Source of the DNA: Phallusia mammillata
Taxonomy: Eukaryota > Chordata > Ascidiacea > Phlebobranchia > Ascidiidae
DNA length: 64,000 nt
Direction: 5' to 3'
Assembly (NCBI GenBank): GCA_003260075.1
Contig: QLIY01000049.1
Span: 166,278 to 230,277 of the forward strand
Every line of letters starts with the position of its first letter. Positions within the stretch are counted from its first letter, which is position 1. Positions 25,392-38,200 of this stretch are shown here, in pieces. The notes under the pieces are model-generated. The model had not been told where the DNA came from. It saw only the letters and a list, made by a program, of their open reading frames with translations, and ran no database searches. Both the position numbers and the translations under genes were made by a program.

Positions 25392-26696
25392 AAAAAAATA
25401 AAATATATATACTGGGTATACCAACAAAAATCCATACAAATCGCACAGTAAGTTCTGCTATTGTTTGGTTAAAGCCAACTGAACAGGTTATCTGGTAAAA
25501 AAATTCCTGTTTTTGTTGACATACCGAGTCAAGTCAAGTCTTTTCACAGCTGAGAAGACTCAAGTCAAGTCAAGCTTTCGAAAAATGTGACTTAAGTCGG
25601 ACATGAGACCCCATTGCTGCTATACGTACAGACCAATTAAAAATGTTAATACGAAGGCGGACAGCAAAGTAAACGTCTTTCACATTTCACCCTGTAACTT
25701 TCAACTTAATAATTATGGGCCCCCCAGACTTTCATGGGCCCCAGTGCGGCGCACCGGCTGCACCCCCCTCTCGTGGGGCCTGGTATTGCTTGTCTGATTC
25801 TGAAGTGACCCCATACAAATTCTATTTTAAACAAGTGAAAGCTATAAGCGCAACAAAACTCAGGTGTAAACTTAGGCGATTTACAATAAAAAATTTAAGG
25901 AATCATTGGGAGGCCCTTAAAAACCTGACAAAAGGATTTAAGAAAATGAAACGTATTGTTTACCTTCTTCGTGGTAACGAATTGCGAAATCAAGTTCAGA
26001 AATCTTCGAGGAACAACTGCAAAGCCAACAAAGTTTTGTAACTATCATAATAACGTATCAGAACTGATTCCACCGATTCGTGTAAGTTAATAGTGATATT
26101 ACGCGTTAATAACAACACATGTCAAAATAAAAGTCGTCGTAAATAAGACGACTGAGTTCGACACAAAATTACTGTTCACTGCCTGTCTAAATAGTAGTTT
26201 CAGCAAAATAATTTGATATTCATTAATAAACAAGCAATATAATTTTTTGGTGTTTTATTTAATTAGGCTATGTGTTTATATTTGGCAAAAAAATATTTTG
26301 CCAGTGAAGGTATACAGATAACCGTCAAACCCTTAATTTTTTTTTAATATTTTGTTTTTGTGATAAAATGCTTTTTTGTTCACCAGAATCGTTTCATTAA
26401 ACAAATCAAATAGTTTTTGTACTCCCTTGGGTTTGTTTATAAATTCACATTTCAGAACTGAATAAAGCTACTTTATTCCGAAAAATGGACATATAACCGA
26501 TTGTAAGACGTTTTACAAAGTTTAGGCTGTGGTATCAACAATACACATTTCAGGTAAACGCAAGTAGCACGCACAATATGCATTCGCCATTTTGTACATT
26601 AAACCAAAATTTTCGGAGTTGGAAAACATAAAATAGATTTTACAACAGGAAATTTTAATTACGATTTTTTGGCTTCAAATCTATTGATTGCAATTA
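25392..26696. other. Intergenic DNA with AAGTC pentamer tract
   Basis: No gene seen. An interrupted AAGTC/GTCAA pentamer tract runs about 25526-25575. A GC-rich patch with repeated GGGCCCC and GGGGCC (25715-25790) stands out from the AT-rich surroundings and may be a repeat fragment. The 108-codon frame at 25715-26041 starts inside that patch and has no recognisable domain. Confidence 0.4.
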
Positions 26697-26892
26697 GACG
26701 TATCCAGTGGTGGGATTCGGCCGGTTCGCACCGGTTCTATAGAACAGTCTTACGAACTTTTATGAGATCAGCGAACCGGTTAGCATTACTGGTTACTGCC
26801 AATGGACTTTTTGTAACAGAACTGGCAGAAAAATATTACTTTTGTGATAGAACGGGCTGACAAAAAATTTGAATCCCACCACTGGACGTATC
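26697..26892. mobile_element. Intact 180-bp hAT-type MITE with perfect 8-bp TSD
   Basis: The element spans 26705-26884. Both ends read CAGTGGTGGGATTC inward, a 14-bp perfect terminal inverted repeat, and both then run into GGTTC/CCGTTC-type sequence. The flanks are identical octamers GACGTATC at 26697-26704 and 26885-26892. Terminal CAGTGG and an 8-bp duplication define the hAT superfamily. It has no coding capacity. The intact duplication indicates a fairly recent insertion. Confidence 0.92.
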
Positions 26893-28420
26893 GCCTCAAA
26901 AATACGCTGTATTTAGATTACCTTTGTTATAAGTTGGTTTATTGCTGTTGCCGTTTTTGTTCACTTTCAGGTTGGGTGTCGAAATCTTGCTTCAGCTCCA
27001 TACGTTGAGGTGTTAAACCTGTATAGGTTGAACAAATCCAATTTTTGTTTCACAATGCCACTGCATGAAACGAATGTTGTTGTATAATAAAAATTTCAAA
27101 CATAATATACTCTATGCATTAAACATTCAAGACGCTGTTTTTTAAACGGCAATAAAATTTACAGAGTTTCAAAGAAAAACATTGTGTCCGATCAAAAACA
27201 TATTAGTTTTTTTAGTTACGTTTATTTTCTTGTTTAATTTTTCCGAATCATGAGATTCGAACAAGGTAAGTAAATTCAAACACTTTATATTTGTTTGTTG
27301 GTGAAAAGGTAAAATTAGTTACATAATCTTTTTAGTTTTTAAAAGGATAATCACGCCGCATCATGTATGTCACTCAACTGCAACATTAAGCCAAGTAATA
27401 CACTAAAAACAGTATTCCTAATAACTTAGATTCCAATACCTGATTTTTTTGTCTCATAAAGACATGTACAATTCAGTTATTATAACATATTGGTTGCTTT
27501 ATTGCAATATGTATAAATGTTTATTCTGTGCGCTGGAAACAAAATAAATTGAATTGTTGTCATTGCTGCCTGAAGTGAAATAATTCTATTTTCCGCTTTT
27601 GTGTTGGGGTAGCCTATCAGCCACAGTTCTTCCGAGTGTCTGTAAAAATACATTTAAAACTTTAATATTCCCCAGTTGCAATTCTATAATTCCTATTTGT
27701 GCAATCGAGTACTAAAATAAACAAGCAAGTTGTACATGGGCTAATTGCATAGTCCCAAATGAACAATAAAACAAACATACCTATTGCACTGTTGAAGGAG
27801 TGGTGCAAATTATTTGTATTAATAACACTTATTATTTGATGTTTCCATGTATGCCACAAACAAAAGTCACAAAAACGCCAGAACATGAAACAACGTACTA
27901 GGCATTCCATTGTGCAGACGTTTCGACTATTTATTTTCACTTGCTTAACGGAGAATATATAGCCAGAGAATGCGTATAGCATTTGATAGTGACATAGTCA
28001 ATAATAATATTGCTTAAGAAGTTTAAGTTTGTGCAGTACACCAATGTATTTGAAAAAACACCTTAAAATTGCTTGCCCATATTTAGAGTTAAGCACATTG
28101 TTGTTTTTACAACATGCCAAAACAATTGAGCACCACATTTACCTTTTTCGGCGTTTCTTGTCCCTGACGATCAACACATATTTCCACCGACCTTAGCGCA
28201 ACAGACCTGCTGCTGGCCTTTGGCGTTGACGCCATTTTGAGCGCATGTATGTCTTCACCGCTTTGTGTTCTGCCACCAAATATTTTCTATTGAGGCTCAC
28301 ATAAATAAATATCATAATGTATAAGCTAAAAATAAACAAAAATTAAATTCTAACAGACAAATAAGGTTAAATATTCATTGCAGATTCACAGTTATTTTAC
28401 AGCAGCGTTCAAACCTCAAA

Positions 28421-28483
28421 CATTAAGGCCAAGAGCCCTTTAGAAATGCAACATCAAGGCCAAGGGCCTTTCAGAACTGTCAA
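28421..28483. repeat. Two-copy repeat containing an AP-2-type palindrome
   Basis: Two neighbouring copies of about 31 bp: CATTAAGGCCAAGAGCC from 28421 and CATCAAGGCCAAGGGCC from 28452. The second contains AAGGCCAAGGGCCTT, whose core GCCAAGGGC (28459-28467) fits the GCCN3GGC site bound by TFAP2 factors. The first copy is one base off. Function is unknown. Confidence 0.6.
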
Positions 28484-29895
28484 CAAATTACTGCAAAAGG
28501 GTGAAAAAAGCATTCCCGAAACTTGATCTTATCAAAAGCAAGGGCCGGGGGAAAGACGCAGGCGCGGGCAATTTTCTTGCATTAGGCGTAAAATCCAATT
28601 GGCCCCCAGGTTTGCAAGGTAAAAATCGATCTCCCATGCTCTGTTTGCGTGACTGCCATTGTTTGCTTTAGTTACTTGATGCCCAATGGCAAACATGGGC
28701 GGGCATTGATCTCCTTGAAGCTTTCACAGGTCAGCGGCGATTTTAGGTGGCCCACTCTTATGCACTGGACAGTGAACAGTGAACTTCGCGGAAGACAAAA
28801 CAGTCGTTATATGATGGGCGTGTTTTGCAGAAAAACATAAACTATAAACTATTTTGATACGTTGTTAATTTTGTTGTATTTTATATTTCACCTTCTTAAG
28901 GCTGCATTTATTATTTTATCTAAATGGTTTTAATCATATCGATGAACAATATTATGAAGTTATTGTTTGACCTAATTAAAATTAAATTTCCATGGTGATT
29001 TGCGTCACGTATAAACATTGTCTGGTTTTAAATCCGGCGTCCAGAATTCAAGTTTTAATTAATTTATGCCATAGCAAATACAACGTGGAATGTTGTTGTA
29101 AAATTATGAAAAGTTCAGGCAGTTGCTATCGAATTGACAAATGATATCTAGTCTTCACGTGTCACCCCAAGCATGACAATCCCATACATCTGGCAGGACA
29201 ATATTTTGTTTCTTTGTCAGTCAAAATCAACAGTCAAGGCCCTCAATTGAATATCTTTATTCTTTTTGAATATATCCATGGGAGATCCAGCCAACATATG
29301 TGAAAATTCTCTTGTCCACTTACAAGGTTTCTTGATGACGACATTGATGCGTTTGTTGTAGAATAAAGCACGTTCGTTTTTCCCGCTCCATTGAGGTTAG
29401 AAGACATTCGATATTTTGCTGAGTGCAAGACGTTTTGGTCTGCGCGAAGATTGTTTTGTCATTAATACATGTAGTCAAGCCCTATACAACTTTACAAATA
29501 CAGATTACATGCCAGGTAATAAAAACGTATTAAACGTTCATAAGAATAAATCAAAGTTTCCAAAAATCCTAAATTAGTGTCCATTTCAACGCTTAAAACT
29601 TTATAACTTACCTTTTTAGGTTACTTTTGTTGGCATGGAAGGTGAGCAAACGCCATTTACTTCAAAACTGCGTGCAACTAAATTCACTTTTTACCCAAGC
29701 ATAACATCACACAGGCAGCTGGGTTGATACGACACCCATCATCGTGCGGCGTATCTAATTCCTGTATCAGGTGTCAGTTGCTTTTAGTGAGTTGGGGGCG
29801 TAAAAAATCGCCCGGCTATCCCAGCTTACGACTCTTACTGTTCAGAATTCGTAAAACGGCTGTTCCTTTACCACTCAAAGATTAAAAATTTGCCG

Positions 29896-29914
29896 CCAGG
29901 TGAAACACACCTGG
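29896..29914. promoter_or_regulatory. Perfect inverted E-box pair
   Basis: CCAGGTG and CACCTGG form perfect 7-bp inverted arms around the five bases AAACA. CAGGTG/CACCTG is the E-box favoured by Snail and E-protein factors. The arrangement is visible; any role is inference. Confidence 0.35.
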
Positions 29915-32900
29915 ACTCAGGCAAATCGATGATTCCAAGCAGTTTGCGTCAGTTTTGACGATAAACAAAACAGTCAAGTGAGACTTTAAATAGCTGGTTA
30001 AGAGTGAGACTATGTGTTTACTGTTGACACTTTCTTGTTGCCCGAAAATAAATGTTAGAACACAATCCTAAATTGCTTTGCAAGCATAGTAAAAACGTTT
30101 AAAAATATTTGTAGTTTTGGTGCATTTTTGAAATCAAAATGATGATGGATTTTCACTCAATGGTGCAGCACAAAGGTTAAAACTCAAATTTATCTTTTTC
30201 CAGAGAAAATTAAGACAAATACGTTTTAGCTAAATAGTGTTTTCGAGCAACATCGCTCTTAAGGTTATTATACCAACTTTAGTCCACCCGAAAACAAAAT
30301 GGCGGCCGTGGTTGAACCGTTCAGCTTTCTTGCAATTAGTGCATTATTTATGGCGTCTTGAGTAAATCAACATTCAAAAAGTGGGATCCGGTTTCACCTC
30401 ATCGGCGCTTGGAAAATTGAGGGTAAATCCGTTGAGTGCGATTATCAGGTCGTTGTTACATCACAATGGAGTGTGCGTTTGGATCAGTTCATCAGTCATT
30501 TCCAGCCTTTGAGCTTTTTTGTTGTAATCCATGGTATTATAACACAAAAACCAGGATCTGGGCTCAAGTAGAGAAAGCTCTGATAGTGCAATTTTAGCCC
30601 AAGTGTGGTAATACATCTCCTTGGCCGCGAGTTCGCCTTGGCAAAACGTTTTAGCAGCGGTGCGGCCATCTTTCAATAGCCGCAGCTTGTCAGCAGTTAT
30701 CCAGTCAAGCTGAACTTCGTAAACATAGCAACGATCGCTTAGTCATCGGTCTTGGTGTAATATCGCGCAATCATCCTGCCAGTGCCGATCGTGCTTACCA
30801 AATAAATGAAAACCACAGCGGGGTTGAAGTCAAGGCTAAAAGTTGCTCTGCCGAAACAGAGTCTTCGCCGGTGGCCAGCAAGGTCAGTGAGTTTGAATAT
30901 TGAGAAAAGGCGCGTTAATTCTACTGGCAGTTTTGTCAATTGCAACAACAAACGAAGTTTGACGTAACGGTTTGTGTCGTCATTAAGCAATGGAAACGAA
31001 CAACCGATTGTTTTTTGTAGAGTAAATGTTTTGATGAGGGCATTTATCTTCCGCTTTTCGCTGTCCATTTTCAAACACCTTTGACTCCTGCGATCCCCGG
31101 CCGTCGAGCGGCATCTTTAATGTGACGTGAGAATGTGTAAAATCCACTTGGGAGCATTTGGAACCGAACGCGACTCTTCTTCATTTTCCGGTCAGCGAGC
31201 GACACTTGAGAACAACCTTTAAAAAAACCAAAACCCAATGAGTGTCCACTACTGGACAGATGACCTTCTCGCCTTTGCAAGCTAGATCCCCGCACGCCAC
31301 CCCAACAGTCAATGGTGCTGTGTTAAGACTCTGTGCCATGGTAGCTTTAGGTGGGTCAGGTGACGGGATGGGGTCAAAGGGCGGCGAATCAAAGAACCTT
31401 AGGACAAGGTCTGTTTCGACCGCGGAGCGTGTGTTGCAGCGGTTTGCATCCGGTGGTAAGATAACCTGGCGTGGATAGCGCTGTTTCGCCTGCATCTGGA
31501 GTTGTGTCAGCTCTTGAGCGTGGCAGCTTTGTTTTGTTGGCATTTTTACCGGGATTAAGATGCTGGCTAAGCGGAGTCGGTGCGCTAAACGCCATTTTTA
31601 CCTAGCCGGTTTGTGAGAAACGGCTGCCGCTAATAGGCTTGTAGTATCACAGCGCGGCGTTTTTAGTGCTTTTGAAGGGGCTTTTCACGTTAAATTAATT
31701 AAGGGATTACAATCATTTGCGTTAGCGCTTAGGCTCACTGCCTGCTGCGCATGTGTGCACAGTAATCGCAACGACGGCAAGGTGAATAGTTGGCTTGTCG
31801 GCAAGCAATAATTCCAAACGCTGCATGAACTTGCTTGTCACCTGCGATCCATCAGCGGTTCATCCGGGCACTTTGCTGTGCGCGAGAATACCAAAACAAA
31901 CACCCAACGTTGAACTTTACCTTGCCAAAACACAGAGGAGATTCCGTAATCGTGCGCATGTTGACTTAGGGTGTTGGTGTTTTTGCCAACCATTAATACC
32001 TCGTTATAAGGGATGCGAGAATGCCCGCAACGTAATAATGCAGCATGGATAGCGTTGATAGACGTACGACCAGGGCGTCACAATATTACGCAAATTTCTG
32101 CACGATCTTCGTCTTGGAGTCAAAGGTTAGCTTCAGGGGTGTCAAGAAATTTCATTGTGTTGTCGAAAGATCTTGCGTACAAAGCCACCGGTACAAATGC
32201 ACGATTCTGGCGTATCCAAAAACATAAAAAATATCAGGTTTCTTAAACAAGTAACAAGTGAAAAGTGCTGCAAAATGTAAACAGCTGAATTTTTTGTCGT
32301 TTTGAAATTATTGTTTTAGGGCTTTGACACTATAATAAAAACAAAATTTGGCACTCCAATAAAACTTTTTACTAGATTCATTCAATGTGTTTCATGCTTA
32401 CAAACATTTAGCATGTATTTCTCAGTAAAACGGTAAATATGAAAACCTTTTTTCCTGCTATTTGCAACACAAGAATATATACACGTGCATGCGCATGTAG
32501 AGTATAAACAACACACAGCCCGACTTAATTGCGTGCTCATGATCCACTCAAAACAAGAAGAGAATTTAAGAAGCCCTTCCCAAAAACCCACATGCGCCCA
32601 TTAAAATTGTTTCACGATTTGGGGCGAACGGAAGACGAACTTTTCACCCCTGTGGTCAGTAGAGAAACCGATCACCCCCATACTGACTTAAAATCCATCA
32701 AAAGATTGAACGGACCGATAAAGTCAGTCTGCTCGGGTGGCAAAGCGCCGCCCAGCACTAAACAGGTGCACCCAGGCGATCGTTAGATCTGGGCCCATCG
32801 TATCAGAAACGCCAGTGTTTTGCTGATGGACCAACTATGCGGTAGCCTGGCAAAGCGATGTGGAATGCAACGAACGCTTTGACGTGGCCGGCGCAGGGTT

Positions 32901-33735
32901 CGCGACCCTCTTGTGATTGACGATGCTTTTCCGCCCAGTCTTAGTCCTGAGTCAGGGCTCTTACCGTGTGTTGCTGTCTCACGCTTTCAAACTTTGAACT
33001 AGCCTGCCCAAAACTGTGCTCTCGGATAAAGTGAGGCGTTTAGCTGGTGATGATTCACACCACGTTTAACTGACGAGATTTTCAGGTGCGGGCCTAATTA
33101 ACGGTTTTATGGTTAAAAACGCGGTTTCGTTCAACTGGTTAAAGACGCGTTACAAAGGAACACTATACACGGACTTAAAAGGTAATTTAATTAAACATGG
33201 TGCACTGATGATGACAACAGAGATTGTTGAAACGTCTCCATGATATATTCTATATACACCAGTACTTCGGCAGTTATATTTATGATTAAAAGGCGGTACA
33301 AAATTTTTAACGAAACAATACATGGTTTACGCCAGTGAATCCTCACTAAGGGATTTTGGGATTTTTGTAACAATAAGTGCGTTGGAAGGATCGCGTGTGT
33401 CTCTTTGCAGTGCTTTATGTTTTTGCCGAATCTTTTTCTCCGCCAATAAACTTTTCCAAGTCATGTGGCCGAAAAACACACTAAAAGGGACCAGTCGGAC
33501 AAAGACAGATGACATAACTTGTGTACCAGCCCAAACAACACAAGTAAAACGTCGCTATCGGTCAGTTCCGTTCGCGAGCGCACGGTCCCGCCCATTGTGA
33601 TGCATTAACGCCGTTCACAATGGAGCCGGGAACACCAAATCGCCTTATCAGAGATGGATGGAAGGCGAACGTGCCCGCGTCATTCCTTCTTATCGACTCT
33701 TTGCTTTGTCGCCATCATTTACAAGAGTAGGATCC

Positions 33736-33751
33736 AGGTGTGATTTCACCT
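33736..33751. promoter_or_regulatory. T-box-like double half-site
   Basis: AGGTGTGA, a perfect Brachyury/T-box half-site, is followed at once by TTTCACCT, an imperfect half-site in the opposite orientation. Paired T-box sites are used in ascidian notochord and muscle enhancers. No gene is attached, so this is only a candidate. Confidence 0.3.
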
Positions 33752-35199
33752 GCGTCCGAGTTTGAAGGTGTTTGAGGAGAATTGTTTTTGCGTTTGTTTG
33801 ATATCAATTCATCACTTTAAAGTTTCGTTCGCGTTTGGAACTGCTTTTATGTAAGCAGGGTATGAAAATCATTTCTGTAATAGCTCTTAATAACGATAGC
33901 AGCATCAAAAAATGGACCAAAATGAAAAAAATGACTGAATTCTGTGATTTCCTTACCAAAACATTATTTTTTATTGATAGAACCGAAGCATAAAACAGAT
34001 TTGTTGCCGCCATACAACACTCAAGAAATATATGCTTTTGGTGAAAACCGAGGCAATGTTTTTTTTCTTTGCGTACATTAGTGAAAAAAGTGTGTTTGAG
34101 TGTAAAATCTTGTTTAGATTTGTTTTCTTAACTTACGATTATTGATGTTCATGGTGCCTCATTTACCTCGTGTGCAGCAAAAACTCGACTTCTGTCGATT
34201 CACTTGTGGTAAAGGACTCGGCTTGAGTTAGGTGACAATAACAACGTATTTTGTCAGTCGGTAATAAACTATTTGATCATTGAGTAATCGGTACAGTACG
34301 TGTAATTTTTTTTATTTAGGTTTGATTGTTATTAAGTGTGTGTAAGCCGTAAGGCACTCTTAAATAATGCCAGGTAAGTAAACAATACGGCGGTCCTCAA
34401 CTAGTCCCACAATTACTCGGACTTGACTCGATTTGTGTATTTTTGAGAGTTTGGCTTTGACTCGCTTGGTAGTAAAGTTGACAAGTAGATCGGGTGTAAG
34501 TACTCAACAAAAGTATTTTCGTCAAACGGTTGGAAGTTCGTTCGGCCCAGTGGCGTTTTCTACGACTCTTTGCCGCGACCTGGCGGATTTCATAAACCCT
34601 AACATAGAAAAAACGAAAAAGAACGTATGCAGATCCACAACGACACACCGACTTTGTAAGAATTAGTATCAAATTCATGTTGTGATTGAATCAAAAACAA
34701 CCAGGCAAATAACACACAAAATTAGGCACTCTGACGCAAAATAAAAAAAAGTCAATTATACACATAAATTGCACAAATTACAAGATTATTTAAACAATAA
34801 AACAACGCAAAACATCAGTACTAAAACTTCACGCAAAAATTGTAGTATTCCGACCAAAACGATAAAAAATGTTGGTAATTTACGTATGTTTTTGCATAGT
34901 GGTCGAATTTATTAAATGCAATAACAATTGCCAAACAACGCGTGATCACCTGTGGACTTGCCAAAATTCATTTCCTTCGAAGCAAAAGTGATATAATTCA
35001 TTCGAAACGAAAGCGATTACACAAATTGATTTGCAACGTAACAGAAGCAAATTGATTTTAGCAACTAGAGGCACAACACGCACTTCAATAACAGTCCGCA
35101 AACCTACAATACCCACTGTAGCAAAGAGTTCCAAAAGCAAATTAACCGTGAAAAAGCGCAGCAACACTTTTGTGTAGGCTTCGCTTAACCCGTAAAAGT

Positions 35200-35205
35200 T
35201 TTATT
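35200..35205 (-). terminator. AATAAA overlapping the cysteine synthase stop codon
   Basis: On the minus strand the end of the gene reads GAATAAAAC. The TAA stop (35203-35201) lies inside AATAAA (35205-35200). If this signal is used, the 3' UTR is only about 15-30 nt. No other strong AATAAA was noted just downstream on this strand. Confidence 0.5.
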
Positions 35206-38200
35206 CTATCAGCGAATGCCTGTACTTTTCAGGTATTGCTTCCAGTAGGCCTTTACCATCGAGCCACGATTTGCTGTAGAGTCGAGTAAAGTAGCGCTGA
35301 CCTGTATCACACAAACATGTCACCACTGTGTGTCCAGGTCCAAGATCACGTGCTATTTGTACCGCTGCGGCCACGTTGAGACCAGATGACGCCCCGAGGT
35401 AGAAACCCTCCTCGTGAAGCAACCGAAAAGTCTAAAAACAAAATAGTACATGTACCTCCTGTTCATAATTAGCCTCGACCTTACCCACTGGAAAATGTCG
35501 GTAAGTTTAAAATTAAACTGGGCAAAAATATCGAAAACAACTTAGCTGCAAAGACGGGTACAGCATCGCTATTGGAAGTGGCACATCGCGGCATAAAAAC
35601 ACTTGTTCATTTTCACTAAAATTTGCATTCTTAGTTTGGTTTTAAAAGGTTTGACTAGACTAGAGGCACGCCTCGGCATTAGACAAACTTAGATGCCAAA
35701 CAACAAACGCCAGCACATAACTCGATGTCGGGTATGATATGCAAGACAGCAATTAAAGTAGGAGACCTTGCTCAAAAATGTGCAAAAGATACAAACAAGC
35801 TTTTTGAAAAAAAACGCAGTGTCGAAAACCTTTACATATAAGTTATACGTTACAAATGAATTTAACCAGTCTGTGTTTTGGGTGTACTACAGTGGTGTAA
35901 AAAACGTAAAGTGCATTGGATTGATACAAACAACAAATTTTACCATTTCAACGGCATCAGTATCTTGTACGCATATTGCCCCATCAATCGGCGCGCCTTG
36001 CATATTGGCTGTGACCCTTCCTTGTCCGATACCTTCCGTTATCGAAGAGCCATCAGACCGCTCTATGCGTCCATTTGTGTACCAGTGATACAGAACACTA
36101 CCCTGTAAACAAAAGTGTTTTATTAAGACTTTACATAAGACAACACATCACACAATCATTAACAAACAATATTAGCCTATAACGAATTAATAAGAATCGT
36201 CCGGGTAAATATACGTGAACAATTTCGCATCACGCAGCAAGAAAAAAAGGACAAAGATTATTATCAACACTGGAGGAACCAACGTTGAATTTTTTAGTTT
36301 TGTATTTCTGTAATGTCAAAATTAACAATAAAACATGAAATGGACGAAATACCAACACAAACAAAATATGGTCTGCGCTTGGAGGACACCTTAAAACAAA
36401 CACAGTGCTAATCCGTCGACTTCGTCAGAAAACCACACAAACACGACTCGAGTGAGTCACCTATGGGTCGACTGCATCTATAAACCGTCACGTGTGGACA
36501 GAAATTTTGTTGAACCACAAATGGACGCGGCTTTGATCTTTGCAAGTTAGCTGAGCCGTGGGGGGGGGGGGACATGGACAATTTCGCATCACGCAGCAAG
36601 AAAAAAAAATGACAAAAGATTATCAACACTGGAGGAACCAACGTTGAATTTTTTAGTTTTTTATTTCTGTTATGTCAAAATTAACAATAGAACATAAAAT
36701 TGACGAAATACCAAAATAAACAAAATATGGTCTGTGTTTGGTGAACATCTTAGAACAAACAAGGTGGTAATCCGTCGACTTCGTCAGAAAACCAAACAAA
36801 CACGACTCCAGTGAGTCACCTAAGGGTCGACTGCATCTATAAACCATCACGTGTGGACAGAAATTTGTTAAACCACAAATGGACGCGGCTTTGATCTTTG
36901 CAAGTTAGCTGAGCCGTGGGGGGGGGGGCGTCTATCACGTTATGGGTGACTTGATCCGCTACTGACCACCCAGAAGCGTAAGAAAGCAAAGTTTCGTGAG
37001 GTTAAGGTTCCTGACAAAGTATTTGGCGTTTTGAGTTGCTGTGTGGAGTTTTATCTACCGTCGAGCGACCAGTACAAGCCATGCATCCACGAGGCTTGTG
37101 GTTTTAATCACGATTTGAACAGGGGGGGGGGGTAAGAAAGTAAAGTTTTATGAGGTTAAGGTTCCTGACAAAGTATTTGGCGTTTTGAGTTGCTGTGTAG
37201 AGTTTTATCTACCGTCGAGCGACCAGCACAAGCCATGCATCCACGAGGCTTGTGGTTTTAATCACGATTTGAACAAGCATGCTTTCAAAGGTCACACGTT
37301 TCAGTCAGGGAGTTCAATAGTGGTTTTCAGAGGTCAGATATTTCGGCATCAAACAATATAGCGTCGCAATCGACGCTTGATGGGAGTCGCAAATCATCTT
37401 TTCTCGCTACACTACTGTTCACGGTTCTAGAATCCAAATGGAACAAAAATGCAAAATACGTCGTTAAACCAAAACAATCCGTGAATCGAAATTTACGATG
37501 TTAAGCTGACATGAAAGATCGCCGTGAAAACAAGTGGTAAATCTGTTATTTAGTAAAATATTAGAAACTTAGCAAACAATAACTTTTGGTTTTAAAATTG
37601 TAAACTATGTCAACAATATATGAACTTCTTTATTAAAACTTTCATAACCTTACCTGTGGGTCGGCGACAATCGTTTTAATATTCTGGTTTTTGGTCTTTA
37701 AGTAAGTTGCAACTCCTACAAGGTATGAGTGATTAGCATACAAAAATGCCAGTCAACACAATGAGGTAAAAAAAATTAAAACATGCATATTTACCAGACA
37801 TGGTTCCTCCAGTACCAGTGCCAAAAGTTACAGCATGGGGGGGGGGAACTGATTAGCGTACAAAAATGCCAGTCAACACAATTAGGTAAAAAAAAATAAA
37901 ACATGCACATTTACCAGACATGGTTCCTCCAGTACCAGTGCCAAAAGTTACAGCATCAACTTTACCACCTGCAAATAACATACAGCAATATTACAGGAAT
38001 TTTTGTTCCGTATCTGTCACTTGCATAAAACTGTTGGTACACAGAGCACAAGTAAGAGTGGGTTTATGCTTCTTGATTTATATTGTTTTGGAAAACAAAA
38101 ACTTAGTTTTATCAAAAATATTTTAAGTGAAAAACGTTGGAAGGTAAACTAGAACACTGAATATAGTCAAGAAACCATCAATGTCACAAAAATATACAGT

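Larger units (their letters stand above)
26893..35199. other. Intergenic DNA, FoxA side to cysteine synthase 3' end
   Basis: About 8.3 kb with no recognisable gene. GC-balanced patches at 30.4-33.1 kb carry several 60-120 codon frames on both strands, none with a known domain and most mutually overlapping, so they are not called. Regulatory-looking motifs within it are listed separately. AT-rich filler makes up the rest. Confidence 0.45.

Noticed and set aside
27240..27270. tRNA B-box-like GTTCGAATCT on the minus strand
   Set aside because: No A box at the right spacing and no cloverleaf could be drawn.
31181..31543. 120-codon minus-strand frame in a GC-balanced block
   Set aside because: No known motif, three overlapping competitors in other frames, no splice or poly(A) context.
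37795..37836. Extra or alternative exon in cysteine synthase
   Set aside because: It is a truncated copy of the real exon ending exactly at a ten-G gap, with duplicated flanking intron.
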